Source: Flavisolibacter longurius (lineage in GTDB: Bacteria; Bacteroidota; Bacteroidia; Chitinophagales; Chitinophagaceae). Taken from it: a stretch of 64,000 nucleotides of DNA. Of this stretch, positions 27,087 to 36,603 are shown one piece after another. Each line of letters begins with the position of its first letter. Within the stretch, counting starts at the first letter, position 1. Below the pieces are notes generated by a model. The model had not been told where the DNA came from. It worked only from the letters and a program-made list of their open reading frames with translations, and made no database searches. The stretch lies in assembly GCA_013327885.1 (NCBI GenBank), contig JABUMY010000003.1, forward strand, positions 248,001 through 312,000, read 5' to 3'. A program made the position numbers and the translations under genes.

Positions 27087-27475
27087 ACTTGTCAGGGTTC
27101 TGCTTTGTCGCAGAGCTATGTTGCAACAAATGAAGTGCCATGGAGGGGAGCCCGCCTGGCCTCTCCGCCTAAGGCGGACGAAACAGCCAACACACAGCGC
27201 CTTGCTTTCGCATGATATCAGATTCGTTGTTGACAGTCTTTTTGGCAAAGGCTTTTTGTTTTCGGTTAGAATAATAATCCGGAATTTTTGAGGTAAGCAG
27301 GTATTTATAGCTGTGCTTTTTTGTGGAAACGATTAATCCGTTTTTACCACAGGTAACAGGTAGGAGCAACCGCTGCTGGCTCATCAAGATGCACCGGCGT
27401 CTGCCGCCATTCTGCAAGTGGGCGGAAAGCCTTAATTTAGGGTGCTTTCACCGGCACCGATTTTAAACAAATGGT
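27087..27475. other. Divergent promoter region between GH13 and nfeD
   Basis: It contains one short hairpin, TCCGCC-TAA-GGCGGA (27164-27178). No other gene or element is visible, and promoters for both flanking genes should lie here. Confidence 0.4.
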
Positions 27476-28747
27476 ATGAAGGGGCTGTTCACATTTTTAG
27501 GTTGCTTGCTGTTTCCTTTTTTGCTCACCGCACAAAAGGTGGTATCGATAAAGATCGATGGCTCCATCAATCCTGCTTCTTCTTCTTTTATCAAAAAAGC
27601 CATTGACAAAGCAGCCGACCAAAATGCCGAGGCCTTGCTCATTCATTTGAACACACCGGGTGGGTTGCTGAAGTCAACACGGGTTATTGTCACCGACATC
27701 CTGCAATCGCCGGTGCCGGTGGTGGTCTATGTTTCGCCGGGCGGTGCCCATGCCGGTTCGGCCGGCGTGTTTATTACCATGGCCGCGCATGTGGCAGCCA
27801 TGGCACCATCAACCAACATTGGCGCAGCTCACCCGGTAAGCAGCGGCGGCAGTATGGATTCGGTGATGAATGACAAAGCAACCAACGATGCCGTGGCGTT
27901 TATTCGCACCATTGCCGAAAAGCGGCAGCGCAACGGCGACTGGGCCGAAGAAGCCGTACGAAAGAGTGTATCCATTACCGAAACAGAGGCCGTGCAGCGC
28001 AAGGTGGTGGACATGATCGCCGTCAGTGAGCAGGACCTGCTGGCGAAGATCAGCGGCAGGGTAGTGGAAGTAAAAGACGGCAACAAAATAATTCAGGCGG
28101 CCGGTGCGCAGGTGGAAAGAGTGGAGATGGGCTTTGCCGACAAACTGCTCGATATGATCTCCGACCCGAACGTGGCCTATATCCTGATGATGCTGGGTTT
28201 TTACGGCCTGCTGTTTGAATTGTACAGCCCGGGTGCGATTGTGCCCGGTGTTATCGGCGGCATCAGCCTGATACTGGCTTTTTACGCTATGCATACACTT
28301 CCCCTGAATTATGCCGGGCTGGCGCTGATCGTATTTGCCCTTATCTTATTCCTGCTGGAGATAAAAGTAACAAGTTATGGTGTGCTGGGCATTGGCGGCG
28401 CCATCGCTCTTTTCCTCGGATCGGTGATGCTGATTCGTCCCGATTCAATATCGGGGGTGATGCGCATTTCCTGGAGTGTGATCATTCCCGTTACGGCCGT
28501 GTCGGCCCTGTTCTTTCTTTGGCTGGTGGCCCTGGTGGTTAAAGGTCAGCACATAAAACCAACAACAGGAATGGAAGGTATGGTAGGAGAAGTGGGCGAA
28601 AGCATTGAGCCACTGTCGCCTGCAGGGATGATCTATATTCACGGGGAAATGTGGCGGGCCGAATCGGTAGCGGGCACCATTGAAAAAGGCCGTCAGGTAA
28701 AGGTCACAGGGATTCAAAACCTCACCTTGTTTGTAGAACCGGTGTAA
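27476..28747 (+). CDS. nfeD: NfeD-type membrane-bound ClpP-class serine protease
   Basis: The 423-residue product has a signal peptide and then a ClpP/crotonase-like protease domain (about residues 22-215): HLNTPGGLLKSTRVIVTDIL, then SPGGAHAGSAGVFI with the likely catalytic Ser95, and Lys134 in MNDKATND as partner. Four or so membrane helices follow (about 230-360), then a soluble OB-fold NfeD tail (GMEGMVGEVGE to the end). In well-studied relatives the protease cleaves the C-terminus of stomatin. The next gene is exactly such a slipin. Confidence 0.93.
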   Translation: MKGLFTFLGCLLFPFLLTAQKVVSIKIDGSINPASSSFIKKAIDKAADQNAEALLIHLNTPGGLLKSTRVIVTDILQSPVPVVVYVSPGGAHAGSAGVFITMAAHVAAMAPSTNIGAAHPVSSGGSMDSVMNDKATNDAVAFIRTIAEKRQRNGDWAEEAVRKSVSITETEAVQRKVVDMIAVSEQDLLAKISGRVVEVKDGNKIIQAAGAQVERVEMGFADKLLDMISDPNVAYILMMLGFYGLLFELYSPGAIVPGVIGGISLILAFYAMHTLPLNYAGLALIVFALILFLLEIKVTSYGVLGIGGAIALFLGSVMLIRPDSISGVMRISWSVIIPVTAVSALFFLWLVALVVKGQHIKPTTGMEGMVGEVGESIEPLSPAGMIYIHGEMWRAESVAGTIEKGRQVKVTGIQNLTLFVEPV

Positions 28748-28818
28748 CGGCCGCAGGTATTGTGGCAAAGAGCGCAGCGTAATAAGCGAAAAGCATAGGC
28801 ATTCTTAAATCAATCAAT

Positions 28819-29604
28819 ATGGAGAATATCCCTGTATCACTTGTTGTCATTGTCATTCTTGTTCTTTATGTTTTAGCCAGCAGCATCCGCATTTTAGCCG
28901 AATACGAACGGGGCGTTGTTTTCCGGTTGGGTCGTATGGTTGGCGTTCGCGGACCGGGGCTTATTATCCTGGTGCCGTTTATTGAACGCATGGTGAAAGT
29001 AAGCCTGCGAACCGTGGTGATGGATGTGCCGCCGCAGGATGTAATCACGCAGGACAACGTTTCCATTAAGGTAAATGCCGTTGTTTATTTCCGGGTGCTG
29101 CAACCCGATAAAGCCATTGTAGAAGTGGAGAACTTCCTGGTGGCCACCTCGCAGATCTCGCAAACAACCCTGCGCAGTGTACTGGGCCAGTCGGAACTGG
29201 ACGACCTGTTAAGCCAGCGGGAAAAGATCAACCAGCGGCTGCAGCAGATCATCGATCACCAGACAGAGCCCTGGGGCATAAAAGTAACCAACGTGGAAGT
29301 AAAGCAAATTGACCTGCCGCAGGAAATGCAGCGGGCCATGGCACGGCAGGCCGAAGCCGAAAGGGAGCGCCGAAGCAAGGTGATTGCGGCCGAAGGTGAG
29401 TTCCAGGCATCGCAGCGCCTGTCCGATGCGGCCAAGGTGCTGAGTGAGCAGCCCAGTGCGCTTACGCTGCGTTACCTGCAAACCCTTAAGGAAATTTCGG
29501 GTGAAAACAATTCCACCACCATCTTCCCCATTCCCATCGACATTCTCAAACCGTTTGTCACCCAGTTGGAGAAAAAGATCAGCACACCGGATACACCACG
29601 GTAA
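28819..29604 (+). CDS. Slipin (stomatin/prohibitin-like SPFH protein)
   Basis: The 261-residue product has one N-terminal membrane helix ([20 protein letters not shown]), then the SPFH/band-7 domain ([20 protein letters not shown] to about residue 185) and a coiled-coil tail ([20 protein letters not shown]). Slipins form oligomers in membrane microdomains and pair with NfeD proteases. The 71-base gap from nfeD and the shared terminator at 29648 support one operon. Confidence 0.95.
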   Translation: MENIPVSLVVIVILVLYVLASSIRILAEYERGVVFRLGRMVGVRGPGLIILVPFIERMVKVSLRTVVMDVPPQDVITQDNVSIKVNAVVYFRVLQPDKAIVEVENFLVATSQISQTTLRSVLGQSELDDLLSQREKINQRLQQIIDHQTEPWGIKVTNVEVKQIDLPQEMQRAMARQAEAERERRSKVIAAEGEFQASQRLSDAAKVLSEQPSALTLRYLQTLKEISGENNSTTIFPIPIDILKPFVTQLEKKISTPDTPR

Positions 29605-30411
29605 GAGCAGCGTTTCAACCATGTTTTTTTTACGAAACAAATTCAAGAGCCGGCAGCAGTGCTGGCTTTTTTTATGATGAGAAGTGAATCATTTAAAATG
29701 CATTTTCAGAACAGGAAATGCTTTGTATTTACTGGCGGGCTATGCCGGATATGCGCAGAAAAAGGAATGTTGATTGAAGCAGGTAATAGTCGTAGGCTTG
29801 TTATCGTTGGCGTATAGTAGCAACAATAAATTGCCAGGATGATCCTTTGCCATAACACTGTAGAGGACCAGTTGCTGGCCTGACTATAAAAGCTTAATTC
29901 AGGTAGATGAACGAAGGCGGGAAATAGAATTTTCGCCGCAGGCAAAAAAGCGAAAAAGGAATGACAGGTGCCTGAAGCGGGATAGGTAACGGAAAGCAGT
30001 AGGTGAAAACAGGCGATGTTGGCTTCATGCGACAAGTTTAGACAATTGTTTTGGCAAGCGCCGGGCCTGCCCGCATTTTGTTAATCACTTTTTGTTCACA
30101 GGTCTTCCGCCACTCACACGCTGCTATTTATGCATAGAAGAAAGTTGTCAACTATGCAACTCCCGGCCTTTTCTCTCATCCTTAACCTCAACCTCACCCT
30201 TTTTTTATCTTTTTTCGCTTTCTGTTTTACGACAAAGCGGCATCTTAAACGGGGCCAGGCAAAAACGAAAAGACAAAGCCGCGCAGCGCACCGGAAACCG
30301 GATTGTAAGAGGTATTGACAAAGGGCTTGATGACGTGGAGAATGGCATCGACGGAAAAAAGTGAAAGGTCGCTGGCATTGCGCAACCGCAAAAGCGTAAG
30401 CATTTATTGCC
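29605..30411. other. Gap of about 800 bases with a terminator and a possible decayed small gene
   Basis: It holds the nfeD-slipin terminator (29648-29673). Near 30154-30230 one frame gives a hydrophobic start (LILNLNLTLFLSFFAFCF). Another frame ends at 30363 with a charged tail (GNRIVRGIDKGLDDVENGID), which could be one small gene split by a frameshift. The 109-codon minus-strand frame at 29706-30035 has no protein-like features. Confidence 0.35.
29648..29673 (+). terminator. Rho-independent terminator of nfeD-slipin operon
   Basis: AGCCGGCA, loop GCAG, TGCTGGCT (one G-T pair) followed by a T run, 44 bases after the slipin stop codon. Confidence 0.85.
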
Positions 30412-31047
30412 CTACCTTTTCTTCAACAGTTTTGCTGCTTCTGTTTTTACATAACCATTCTCAAAATACCGGTACAGGTTTTTGCCCGGGCAGGTGGTTT
30501 GGGTAGAGTTGTCGCGGTGCGTTGAAATTGTTTCGATGGGCAGGTTATACTTTTTGCTGGTAAACGCAATCAGCTTGATAAGCGATTGCAGTTGTTCGGG
30601 TCGCACTTCCTGCACTTCCAGGTTACCCAGGCAGGTGATCAACAGGTGTCCCGAAGGATCGTACTCCGTGGCCGTTTCACCGGCCGTAAAAACATTTCGG
30701 CCTTCGTAAATGGTGCCATCAGGAGCAATGAGAAAATGGTAAGGGATGTCCGCCCATTTCCGGTCGGGACCCATGCCCCAGGTTTGAATCGCCTTTATCT
30801 TTTTCGCGGCATTGTCGGCTATTTCCAGCCGCGTTCCTTCGTGGTGTACGGTAATGCGAACCGGCACGTGCTGTTGAAACGGTTTGGCTTCCGCTGCATT
30901 CCACCCGCTTCGGGGAACGATCACGATATCCGCTGCACTGCGGGCGGCTTTTTTGCCGGTTGCACAACTGCCGGCAACAATTGCCAGCAGCAGTACAAAG
31001 CGCCATCGCTTAAAATTCAGAAGAAGGTACTGTTTAGTTTGATACAC
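30412..31047 (-). CDS. N-acetylmuramoyl-L-alanine amidase (PGRP/amidase_2 domain)
   Basis: The 211-residue product has a lipoprotein-like start (FVLLLAIVAGSCAT) and an amidase_2/PGRP domain. RITVHHEGT (zinc His), IPYHFLIAPDGTIYEGR, the strand HLLITCLGN, and STHRDNSTQTTCPGKNLYRY with the second His and Cys ligands are all present. Such enzymes cut the bond between muramic acid and the stem peptide, here presumably in the periplasm. Its start overlaps the end of the next gene upstream (31034-32548), so the two are co-transcribed. Confidence 0.9.
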   Translation of the reverse strand: MYQTKQYLLLNFKRWRFVLLLAIVAGSCATGKKAARSAADIVIVPRSGWNAAEAKPFQQHVPVRITVHHEGTRLEIADNAAKKIKAIQTWGMGPDRKWADIPYHFLIAPDGTIYEGRNVFTAGETATEYDPSGHLLITCLGNLEVQEVRPEQLQSLIKLIAFTSKKYNLPIETISTHRDNSTQTTCPGKNLYRYFENGYVKTEAAKLLKKR

Positions 31048-32548
31048 TGTTCACCATTTTTGCACTTTCATTACCACTTCTGTCAACTGCACTAACGGCC
31101 CAGGCACGCAAGCTTGTTTTTTGTGAACCGTTGGTTATCGATGCCGGGACAAGAAGATTGCGATCGGACCGGTTCATGATCTGGTATGTCCAGTTGCTGC
31201 CGTATTGAGTGTACACCACCCAGCGAAAAACATCCGCAGTGTTGGTGTGCGTCCAGGAAATTTTCAATGATTCGGCCTGCGCTTCTGCTGTTGCCGTTGG
31301 TGCCACCGGTGCTTTGTTATCCAGCCAGGGTGTGGTTGGTACCAAAGCGCTGTTTTTATACGGACCGTTGAGCAATCCTTTTTGCATGTTTTCGTTGCGG
31401 TAAACCTGCCCAATGCTCCAATGAATAACGCCTTTGCTTTGCGGTACCATGCCGCGGTTGATCATGATCTGGCTCATGATCTCATTTACGTTTTTAGCGC
31501 TGGTATCGCCGCCCACGCTGATGCCCGGCCAGAGGTGACGTCCCTTTGTATTCTCATCACGCCACCAGCCGTGCAAAACGGGATAGCTAACGTTCATGCG
31601 GTTGATAGGCCAGTAGAGTTGGGGTGAAAAATAATCGACCCAGCCTTCGTTCAGCCATTTTTTCGCATCGGCATACAACACGTCGTACTGGTCAAAACAA
31701 CAAATGCCTTCGGGGTAACCGGGCCGCCAGATGCCAAACGGGCTGAGGCCAAACTTCACGTGCTTTTTTTCTTTTTTGATCTCCGTGTAAAGGTTTTCAA
31801 TAAAAGAGTTTACGGCGTCGCGGCGCCAGTCGCCACGCGACAGTTTGCCACCGCCGGCCGTGTACGCGGCATAACTGGTGCTGTCCGGAAAATCATCGCC
31901 TTTGTTGTATTCGCGGTAGGGATAAAAATAATCGTCGAAGTGAACACCGTCAATATCGTAGCGCTTTACAAGATCCATCACTACGGCGGTGGAATGCGCT
32001 TTGGTTTCTTTCAGCGAAGGATCAAACCACCAGTAGCCGTCTTTCAGGTGTACCACAAGCTCGGGGCGCCGCTTCACCAGGGATTGATCAGAAACCGGCC
32101 CGCCCGATTTGTGGTGTGCCCGGTAAGGGTTCAGCCAAATGTGCAGCTCCATCCCGCGGTTATGGGCTTCCTCCACCCAAAATTGAAGGGGGTCGTAAAA
32201 CGGTTCGGGTGCCTTGCCCTGTGTGCCGGTAAGGTAGTACGACCAGGGTTCCAGGTTGCTTTGGTAAAGGGCATCGGCCTGCGGCCTTACCTGGAAAACA
32301 ACGGCGTTGAAGTTATTGTCTTTTAAAAAATCCAGCAGCTTCAAGGCTTCTTTTTTCTGGCTGTCAACCGGTAGTCCGGGTTTGCTGGGCCAGTTGATAT
32401 TGGCCACCGTCGCCACCCAGGCGGCACGGAATTCCCTTTCGGCGTTGGGACCGCCGGGTAATGATGCCAATGTGTTTTTGGAAGTACGGCAAGCGGCACA
32501 AAAAAGAAGTAGCAGAAGAGCGGAGAAAAAATGGAGACGTGAAAACAT
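31034..32548 (-). CDS. GH10-like lipoprotein (GHL10 / DUF187 family)
   Basis: This lipoprotein of about 504 residues (lipobox LLLLFCAACR) has a TIM-barrel of the GHL10 type, with EFRAAWVATVANINWPSKPG, NNFNAVVFQVRPQADALYQS, LHIWLNPYRAH and IDGVHFDDYFYPY. A C-terminal fibronectin-III-like domain follows (about 410-500). Related YngK-type proteins are proposed to act on cell-wall glycans. The overlap with an amidase gene fits peptidoglycan turnover. The ATG at 32548 is preferred to a TTG two codons earlier. Confidence 0.88.
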   Translation of the reverse strand: MFSRLHFFSALLLLLFCAACRTSKNTLASLPGGPNAEREFRAAWVATVANINWPSKPGLPVDSQKKEALKLLDFLKDNNFNAVVFQVRPQADALYQSNLEPWSYYLTGTQGKAPEPFYDPLQFWVEEAHNRGMELHIWLNPYRAHHKSGGPVSDQSLVKRRPELVVHLKDGYWWFDPSLKETKAHSTAVVMDLVKRYDIDGVHFDDYFYPYREYNKGDDFPDSTSYAAYTAGGGKLSRGDWRRDAVNSFIENLYTEIKKEKKHVKFGLSPFGIWRPGYPEGICCFDQYDVLYADAKKWLNEGWVDYFSPQLYWPINRMNVSYPVLHGWWRDENTKGRHLWPGISVGGDTSAKNVNEIMSQIMINRGMVPQSKGVIHWSIGQVYRNENMQKGLLNGPYKNSALVPTTPWLDNKAPVAPTATAEAQAESLKISWTHTNTADVFRWVVYTQYGSNWTYQIMNRSDRNLLVPASITNGSQKTSLRAWAVSAVDRSGNESAKMVNSVSN

Positions 32549-32926
32549 ATGCAAAAACAGTTGTTGCGTTCTTCAAACATAAATGGTTTTGCGGAGAATT
32601 GAATCGAGCCTCGCTTAAATTTGCCATGAACACAAGCGTGATAGCATGGATGATTAAACGTTTTTTTATAATGGGTTGAATAGTGCCTGTAACCAGGAAC
32701 GATTTCATCGGCGACGCCTTTTCATTGAAGATGGGCGTGTTAGCCAAATTGGCCGGCATCTATCGTCTGTATTTTTTGGGTTGGTCGAATTCATTAGCGT
32801 GGTGCTGCGAATCTCTTCTCAGGTTGCCTTGGTCTATTTGCTATTCCTGATACAATCAAGTTTCCTTTTTTCTACCCCAAGCCAAAACAAAGTCATTTCG
32901 TACCTTGTTGCGGGGAGAAACGATTC
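32549..32926. other. Divergent gap between GH10-like and isomerase genes
   Basis: It is the promoter region for two divergent genes. No RNA gene, terminator or small coding frame is evident. Confidence 0.4.
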
Positions 32927-33847
32927 ATGAATACATACAGCCGCAAAGCATTTATTCAAAACACCGGGATGGCCATGGCCGCATTGGCCGTAGGTCCCGT
33001 TTCACTGTTTGCACAAAAAGCACCACGCCTTTCTTTTTCCACGCTTGGTTGTCCCGACTGGACCTTGCCGCAGATCATTGATTTTGCGGCGCAACATGGA
33101 TACAGCGGCATTGAGCTTAGGGGCCTGCAGCGACAAATGGACCTGCCCCAAAGTCCTGCGTTCAGTTCACCTGCCGCCCTAACAAATACAATGGCGCTGA
33201 TGAAAGAAAAACGCTTGTCCTTTGTCGGGTTGGGATCATCAGCAACCCTGCATTTTCCCGAAGGAGCGGAGCGAACCAAACACTTGTCGGATGCAAAGCG
33301 CTTTATCGACCTGGCGCAAAACCTGCACTGTCCTTATGTACGCGTTTTTCCCAACAACTTTCCAAAGGATCAGGAAAAGGCCGTCACCCTGCAACTCATC
33401 ATTGATGGTCTTAAAACCCTGGGTGACTATGCAAAAGAAAAAAATGTAACGGTGCTGTTGGAAACACATGGGGATGTGGTGTGGACCGCCGACCTGGTTG
33501 CCATCATGCAAGGCGTTGCACACCCGGCCGTGGGATTGATCTGGGATATCAGCAATATGTGGACGGTGACAAAGGAAGATCCTGCAGAAGCTTACCAGCA
33601 ACTGGAGCCATATATCCGGCACACGCATATTAAGGATGCAAAATGGGTCGATGGCAAGCTGCAATATACCTTGCTGGGACAGGGCGATGTGCCCATTCTG
33701 AAAGCAATCACGGTGCTTGCAAAGGGCGGCTACAAAGGCTATTACAGCTTTGAATGGGAAAAGTTGTGGCACCCCGAAATTGCGGAACCTGAAGTGGCGT
33801 TGGCCCATTATCCCACGGCCATGAAAACACATTTCAAAGCTATTTAG
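32927..33847 (+). CDS. Sugar phosphate isomerase/epimerase-like TIM barrel, exported
   Basis: The 306-residue product starts with a Tat-like leader (SRKAFIQ, then a hydrophobic stretch to VGPVSLFAQ). The xylose-isomerase-like AP-endonuclease-2 barrel follows. It has FAAQHGYSGIELRG, VLLETHGDVVWT and GLIWDISNMW, and GYKGYYSFEWEKLW at the end, where metal-binding Glu/His/Asp are expected. Substrates of exported members are mostly unknown. It lies about 90 bases before the GMC oxidoreductase, so an operon for sugar oxidation and isomerisation is likely. Confidence 0.85.
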   Translation: MNTYSRKAFIQNTGMAMAALAVGPVSLFAQKAPRLSFSTLGCPDWTLPQIIDFAAQHGYSGIELRGLQRQMDLPQSPAFSSPAALTNTMALMKEKRLSFVGLGSSATLHFPEGAERTKHLSDAKRFIDLAQNLHCPYVRVFPNNFPKDQEKAVTLQLIIDGLKTLGDYAKEKNVTVLLETHGDVVWTADLVAIMQGVAHPAVGLIWDISNMWTVTKEDPAEAYQQLEPYIRHTHIKDAKWVDGKLQYTLLGQGDVPILKAITVLAKGGYKGYYSFEWEKLWHPEIAEPEVALAHYPTAMKTHFKAI

Positions 33848-33940
33848 CACCGCTTTTTCTTATCTTGGAACGCTTGCCTGCTAATCGATTTGCAGGGATG
33901 AAACATTCTCTTTACTGAATCAGAAAATCATTTTCGTACA

Positions 33941-35641
33941 ATGCCTGGTGATCTTCCCAATATCAATACAAAAGCAACCAATAATAATACGTACGACGCC
34001 ATCGTAGTGGGCTCTGGAATCAGCGGTGGCTGGGCCGCCAAGGAACTTTGTGAAAAAGGGCTGAAGGTCTTGCTTCTCGACAGGGGCCGCATGGTGCAGC
34101 ACGGCGATTATCCCACGGCCACAAAAATGCCCTGGGAATTTGAACATCGCCTTAATCTTACCCAAGAGGAAAAGCTGAACAATTTTGTGCAGAGCCGGCA
34201 CTACTCTTACCGCGAAGACTGCAAGCATTTTTATATCGATGACCAGCAGAATCCCTACGAAGAAACCAAGCGCTTTGATTGGATCCGTGGAGATATTGTC
34301 GGTGGCCGCTCCCTTCTTTGGGGACGTGCTACCTACCGCTGGAGTGATCTTGATTTTGAGGCCAATGGAAAAGAAGGCATTGCGGTGGATTGGCCCATTC
34401 GCTACAAAGACATTGCGCCCTGGTACGATTACGTGGAGCCTTTTGTGGGCATCAGCGGCAACCGCGATGGCATTCCCCACCTGCCCGATGGCAAGTTTCA
34501 GCCGCCGTTTGAAATGAACTGCGTGGAAAAACATTTTAAAGAGCAGGTGGAAAAAAAATTCCGCGACCGCCATGTCATCATTGGCCGCGTGGCCAATCTT
34601 ACCCAACCGGTAAAAGGCCGGGGGCAGTGCCAGGCCCGCGATCTTTGTCACCGTGGTTGTCCTTACGGCGCTTATTTCAGCACCAACGCCAGCACCATAC
34701 CGGCAGCGTATGCAACCGGCAATCTAACCGTGCGGCCGCATGCTCTCGTCAATAAAGTTTTGTATGATGAAAAGCTGCAAAGGGCATCAGGCGTGGAGGT
34801 CATTGATACTAACACCAAACAAACCGAAACTTTTTTTGCCAGGATCATTTTTTTGAATGCCTCCACGCTTGCTACGGCAGCGATCCTGCTCAATTCCACC
34901 TCCTCGCGGTTTCCCAATGGGCTGGGCAACGGCAGCGACCAGGTGGGCCGCAACCTTATGGATCATCACAAAGGCCTTGGCATAACGGCAACGGTGGATG
35001 GTTTTGAGGACAGCTACTATTACGGCCGGCGGCCAACAGGCATTTTTGTTCCCACCTTCCGCAATGTAACGGAGAAGGACACCCGTTTTTTGCGGGGTTA
35101 TTATATTGGCGGCAGTGCGTACCGGGGAAGGGCAGGAGGTGATGCACCCATTGGTGTTGCGTTAAAAGAAGCCACCACGGAACTCGGCCCCTGGCAGATA
35201 CGCCTCGGTCCTTACGGCGAATGCTTGCCGTATGAAGACAACCGTGTCACACTAAACAAAGAAAAGAAAGATCCCTGGGGCCGGCCGATGATCGCGGTGG
35301 ATTGCGAGTTCAAGGAAAATGAAAAAGCGATGCACGCCGATATGGCTGTAACGGCGCAGGAGTTGCTGGATGCCGCTGGCTTTCGTAACATCCAGGTAAG
35401 CGGCAGTCTTTCCTACCCCGGCAATGCCAACCACGAAATGGGAACGGCACGCATGGGCCGCGACCCGAAAACATCGGTGCTGAACGAGTGGAACCAGATG
35501 CATGAAGTGCCCAATGTTTTTATCACCGACGGTTCGTGCATGACATCGGGATCTTATGTCAATCCATCCTTAACCTACATGGCGCTGACGGCAAGAGCCT
35601 GTGATTATGCCGTGAAAGAATTGAAGCGGATGAATATTTGA
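33941..35641 (+). CDS. GMC family oxidoreductase
   Basis: The 566-residue flavoprotein shows the FAD-binding motif near residue 20 (DAIVVGSGISGGWAAKELCE), GGRSLLWGRATYRW, a QARDLCHRGCPYGAYFSTNA segment, and the C-terminal signature with the likely catalytic His in GNANHEMGTARMG, followed by NPSLTYMALTARA. This subgroup oxidises sugars or sugar acids and often has a separate small subunit, which is not seen here. It probably works with the upstream TIM-barrel protein. A transposase unit separates it from uxuA. Confidence 0.92.
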   Translation: MPGDLPNINTKATNNNTYDAIVVGSGISGGWAAKELCEKGLKVLLLDRGRMVQHGDYPTATKMPWEFEHRLNLTQEEKLNNFVQSRHYSYREDCKHFYIDDQQNPYEETKRFDWIRGDIVGGRSLLWGRATYRWSDLDFEANGKEGIAVDWPIRYKDIAPWYDYVEPFVGISGNRDGIPHLPDGKFQPPFEMNCVEKHFKEQVEKKFRDRHVIIGRVANLTQPVKGRGQCQARDLCHRGCPYGAYFSTNASTIPAAYATGNLTVRPHALVNKVLYDEKLQRASGVEVIDTNTKQTETFFARIIFLNASTLATAAILLNSTSSRFPNGLGNGSDQVGRNLMDHHKGLGITATVDGFEDSYYYGRRPTGIFVPTFRNVTEKDTRFLRGYYIGGSAYRGRAGGDAPIGVALKEATTELGPWQIRLGPYGECLPYEDNRVTLNKEKKDPWGRPMIAVDCEFKENEKAMHADMAVTAQELLDAAGFRNIQVSGSLSYPGNANHEMGTARMGRDPKTSVLNEWNQMHEVPNVFITDGSCMTSGSYVNPSLTYMALTARACDYAVKELKRMNI

Positions 35642-35694
35642 GGTTTGTCGTTTGCGATTAGTGACTGTTAGTTGAGGGTTAGTGTTTATTTCTA

Positions 35695-35781
35695 CAAGCC
35701 TGAAGGGCTTGAACGTGAATAGCACCGGGTAAAACCCGGTGAAAGAATGACATGGTATAGGAAAGAACCCTGAAGGGGTTC
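35695..35781. repeat. Left palindrome array of the transposase unit
   Basis: Three hairpins: CAAGCC-TGAAG-GGCTTG (35695-35711), CACCGGGT-AAA-ACCCGGTG (35723-35741) and GAACCC-TGAAG-GGGTTC (35765-35781). The segment GAACGTGAATAGC joins the first two and recurs, inverted, in the right array. Confidence 0.8.
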
Positions 35782-35871
35782 AATGTTTATTAAACGCAAC
35801 AACACAAACGAAATTCACATTAGGCCCATGTATTCTGAACAATGTTTTATCTTATGTAAAACTACTGGAGC

Positions 35872-36318
35872 ATGGGAACATATAAACAAATCTATTATCA
35901 CATTGTGTTTGCTACGAAAAACCGTGAGCCTGCAATTAACCAAACCAACGAAGAAGCATTGTACAAATACATCTGGGGAATAGTCCAGAAAAATCATTGT
36001 CACCTTTATCGCATTAGTGGCATGGAAGACCACCTGCATATTTTCTCAGACCTGCACCCTGGACTTTCTCTTGCCGAATACATCAAAGACATAAAGCTGG
36101 CCAGTAGTTGCTGGATAAAAGAGTGCGGATTATTTCCACAGTTTTCGCACTGGCAAGATGGTTATGGTGCCTTTACATGTTCGGCTAAGGAACGCGATGC
36201 AGTTATTGGCTACATCAAAAATCAGAAAGAACATCACACAAAAGAAAGCTTCTATGATGAATACAAACGTCTATTAACAGAAAATGAAATTCCATTTCAA
36301 GACAAATATTTATTGTGA
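35872..36318 (+). CDS. IS200-like Y1 (HUH) transposase
   Basis: The 148-residue product is a complete tyrosine-1 transposase. HUH metal ligands His54 and His56 lie in GMEDHLHIFSD, and the nucleophile Tyr114 is in AVIGYIKNQKEHH. The N-terminal strand YYHIVFATKNREP and helix LAEYIKDIKLASSCWIKE are typical. It nicks single-stranded DNA at hairpins and forms a covalent 5' phosphotyrosine link. There is no accessory TnpB. The frame is intact and could be active. Confidence 0.92.
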   Translation: MGTYKQIYYHIVFATKNREPAINQTNEEALYKYIWGIVQKNHCHLYRISGMEDHLHIFSDLHPGLSLAEYIKDIKLASSCWIKECGLFPQFSHWQDGYGAFTCSAKERDAVIGYIKNQKEHHTKESFYDEYKRLLTENEIPFQDKYLL

Positions 36319-36346
36319 GATTTGTAATTAAGCAGGGTAAACATTC

Positions 36347-36430
36347 GACCCCTTCAGGGTCTATTTGTCCAGTCGTTTGTTTTCCGCCGGTTGTACCGGC
36401 GGCTATTCATGTTCAAGCCCTTCAGGCTTG
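36347..36430. repeat. Right palindrome array of the transposase unit
   Basis: Three hairpins in reverse order: GACCC-CTTCA-GGGTC (36347-36361), CCGCCGGT-TGT-ACCGGCGG (36384-36402) and CAAGCC-CTTCA-GGCTTG (36414-36430). Read on the minus strand, the array begins like the left one (caagcctgaagggcttgaac) but has its own middle stem. Confidence 0.8.
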
Positions 36431-36603
36431 TGTCTAAGAAATTATTCGTGTAAAAAATATGTGGATCTCGATATTTTTATTTACCACTCGCCGTCTACTT
36501 CTTACTACACAGTTTTAAGATACTGTCCAGAAATCTGGAACAATACGTCCTGCTTTATTGTATTTTGTGTCGCCAATTCCCGATAAAATAAAAATCTGTA
36601 ACA

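Larger units (their letters stand above)
35695..36430 (+). mobile_element. REP/RAYT-like unit: Y1 transposase between inverted palindrome arrays
   Basis: A 148-residue HUH transposase is enclosed by two arrays that are long imperfect inverted copies of each other. From outside in, each array has CAAGCC / GGCTTG, then a middle hairpin, then GACCC- or GAACCC-type arms. The middle hairpins differ: CACCGGGT-AAA-ACCCGGTG on the left and CCGCCGGT-TGT-ACCGGCGG on the right. Both pair perfectly over 8 bases. Classic IS200 elements lack such terminal inverted copies, so the arrangement fits a REP-associated transposase. It lies between two sugar-acid genes. Confidence 0.75.

Noticed and set aside
29706-30035. 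109-codon minus-strand frame after the slipin gene
   Set aside because: No signal, domain or repeat; rich in Ser, His and Phe, as expected of translated non-coding DNA.
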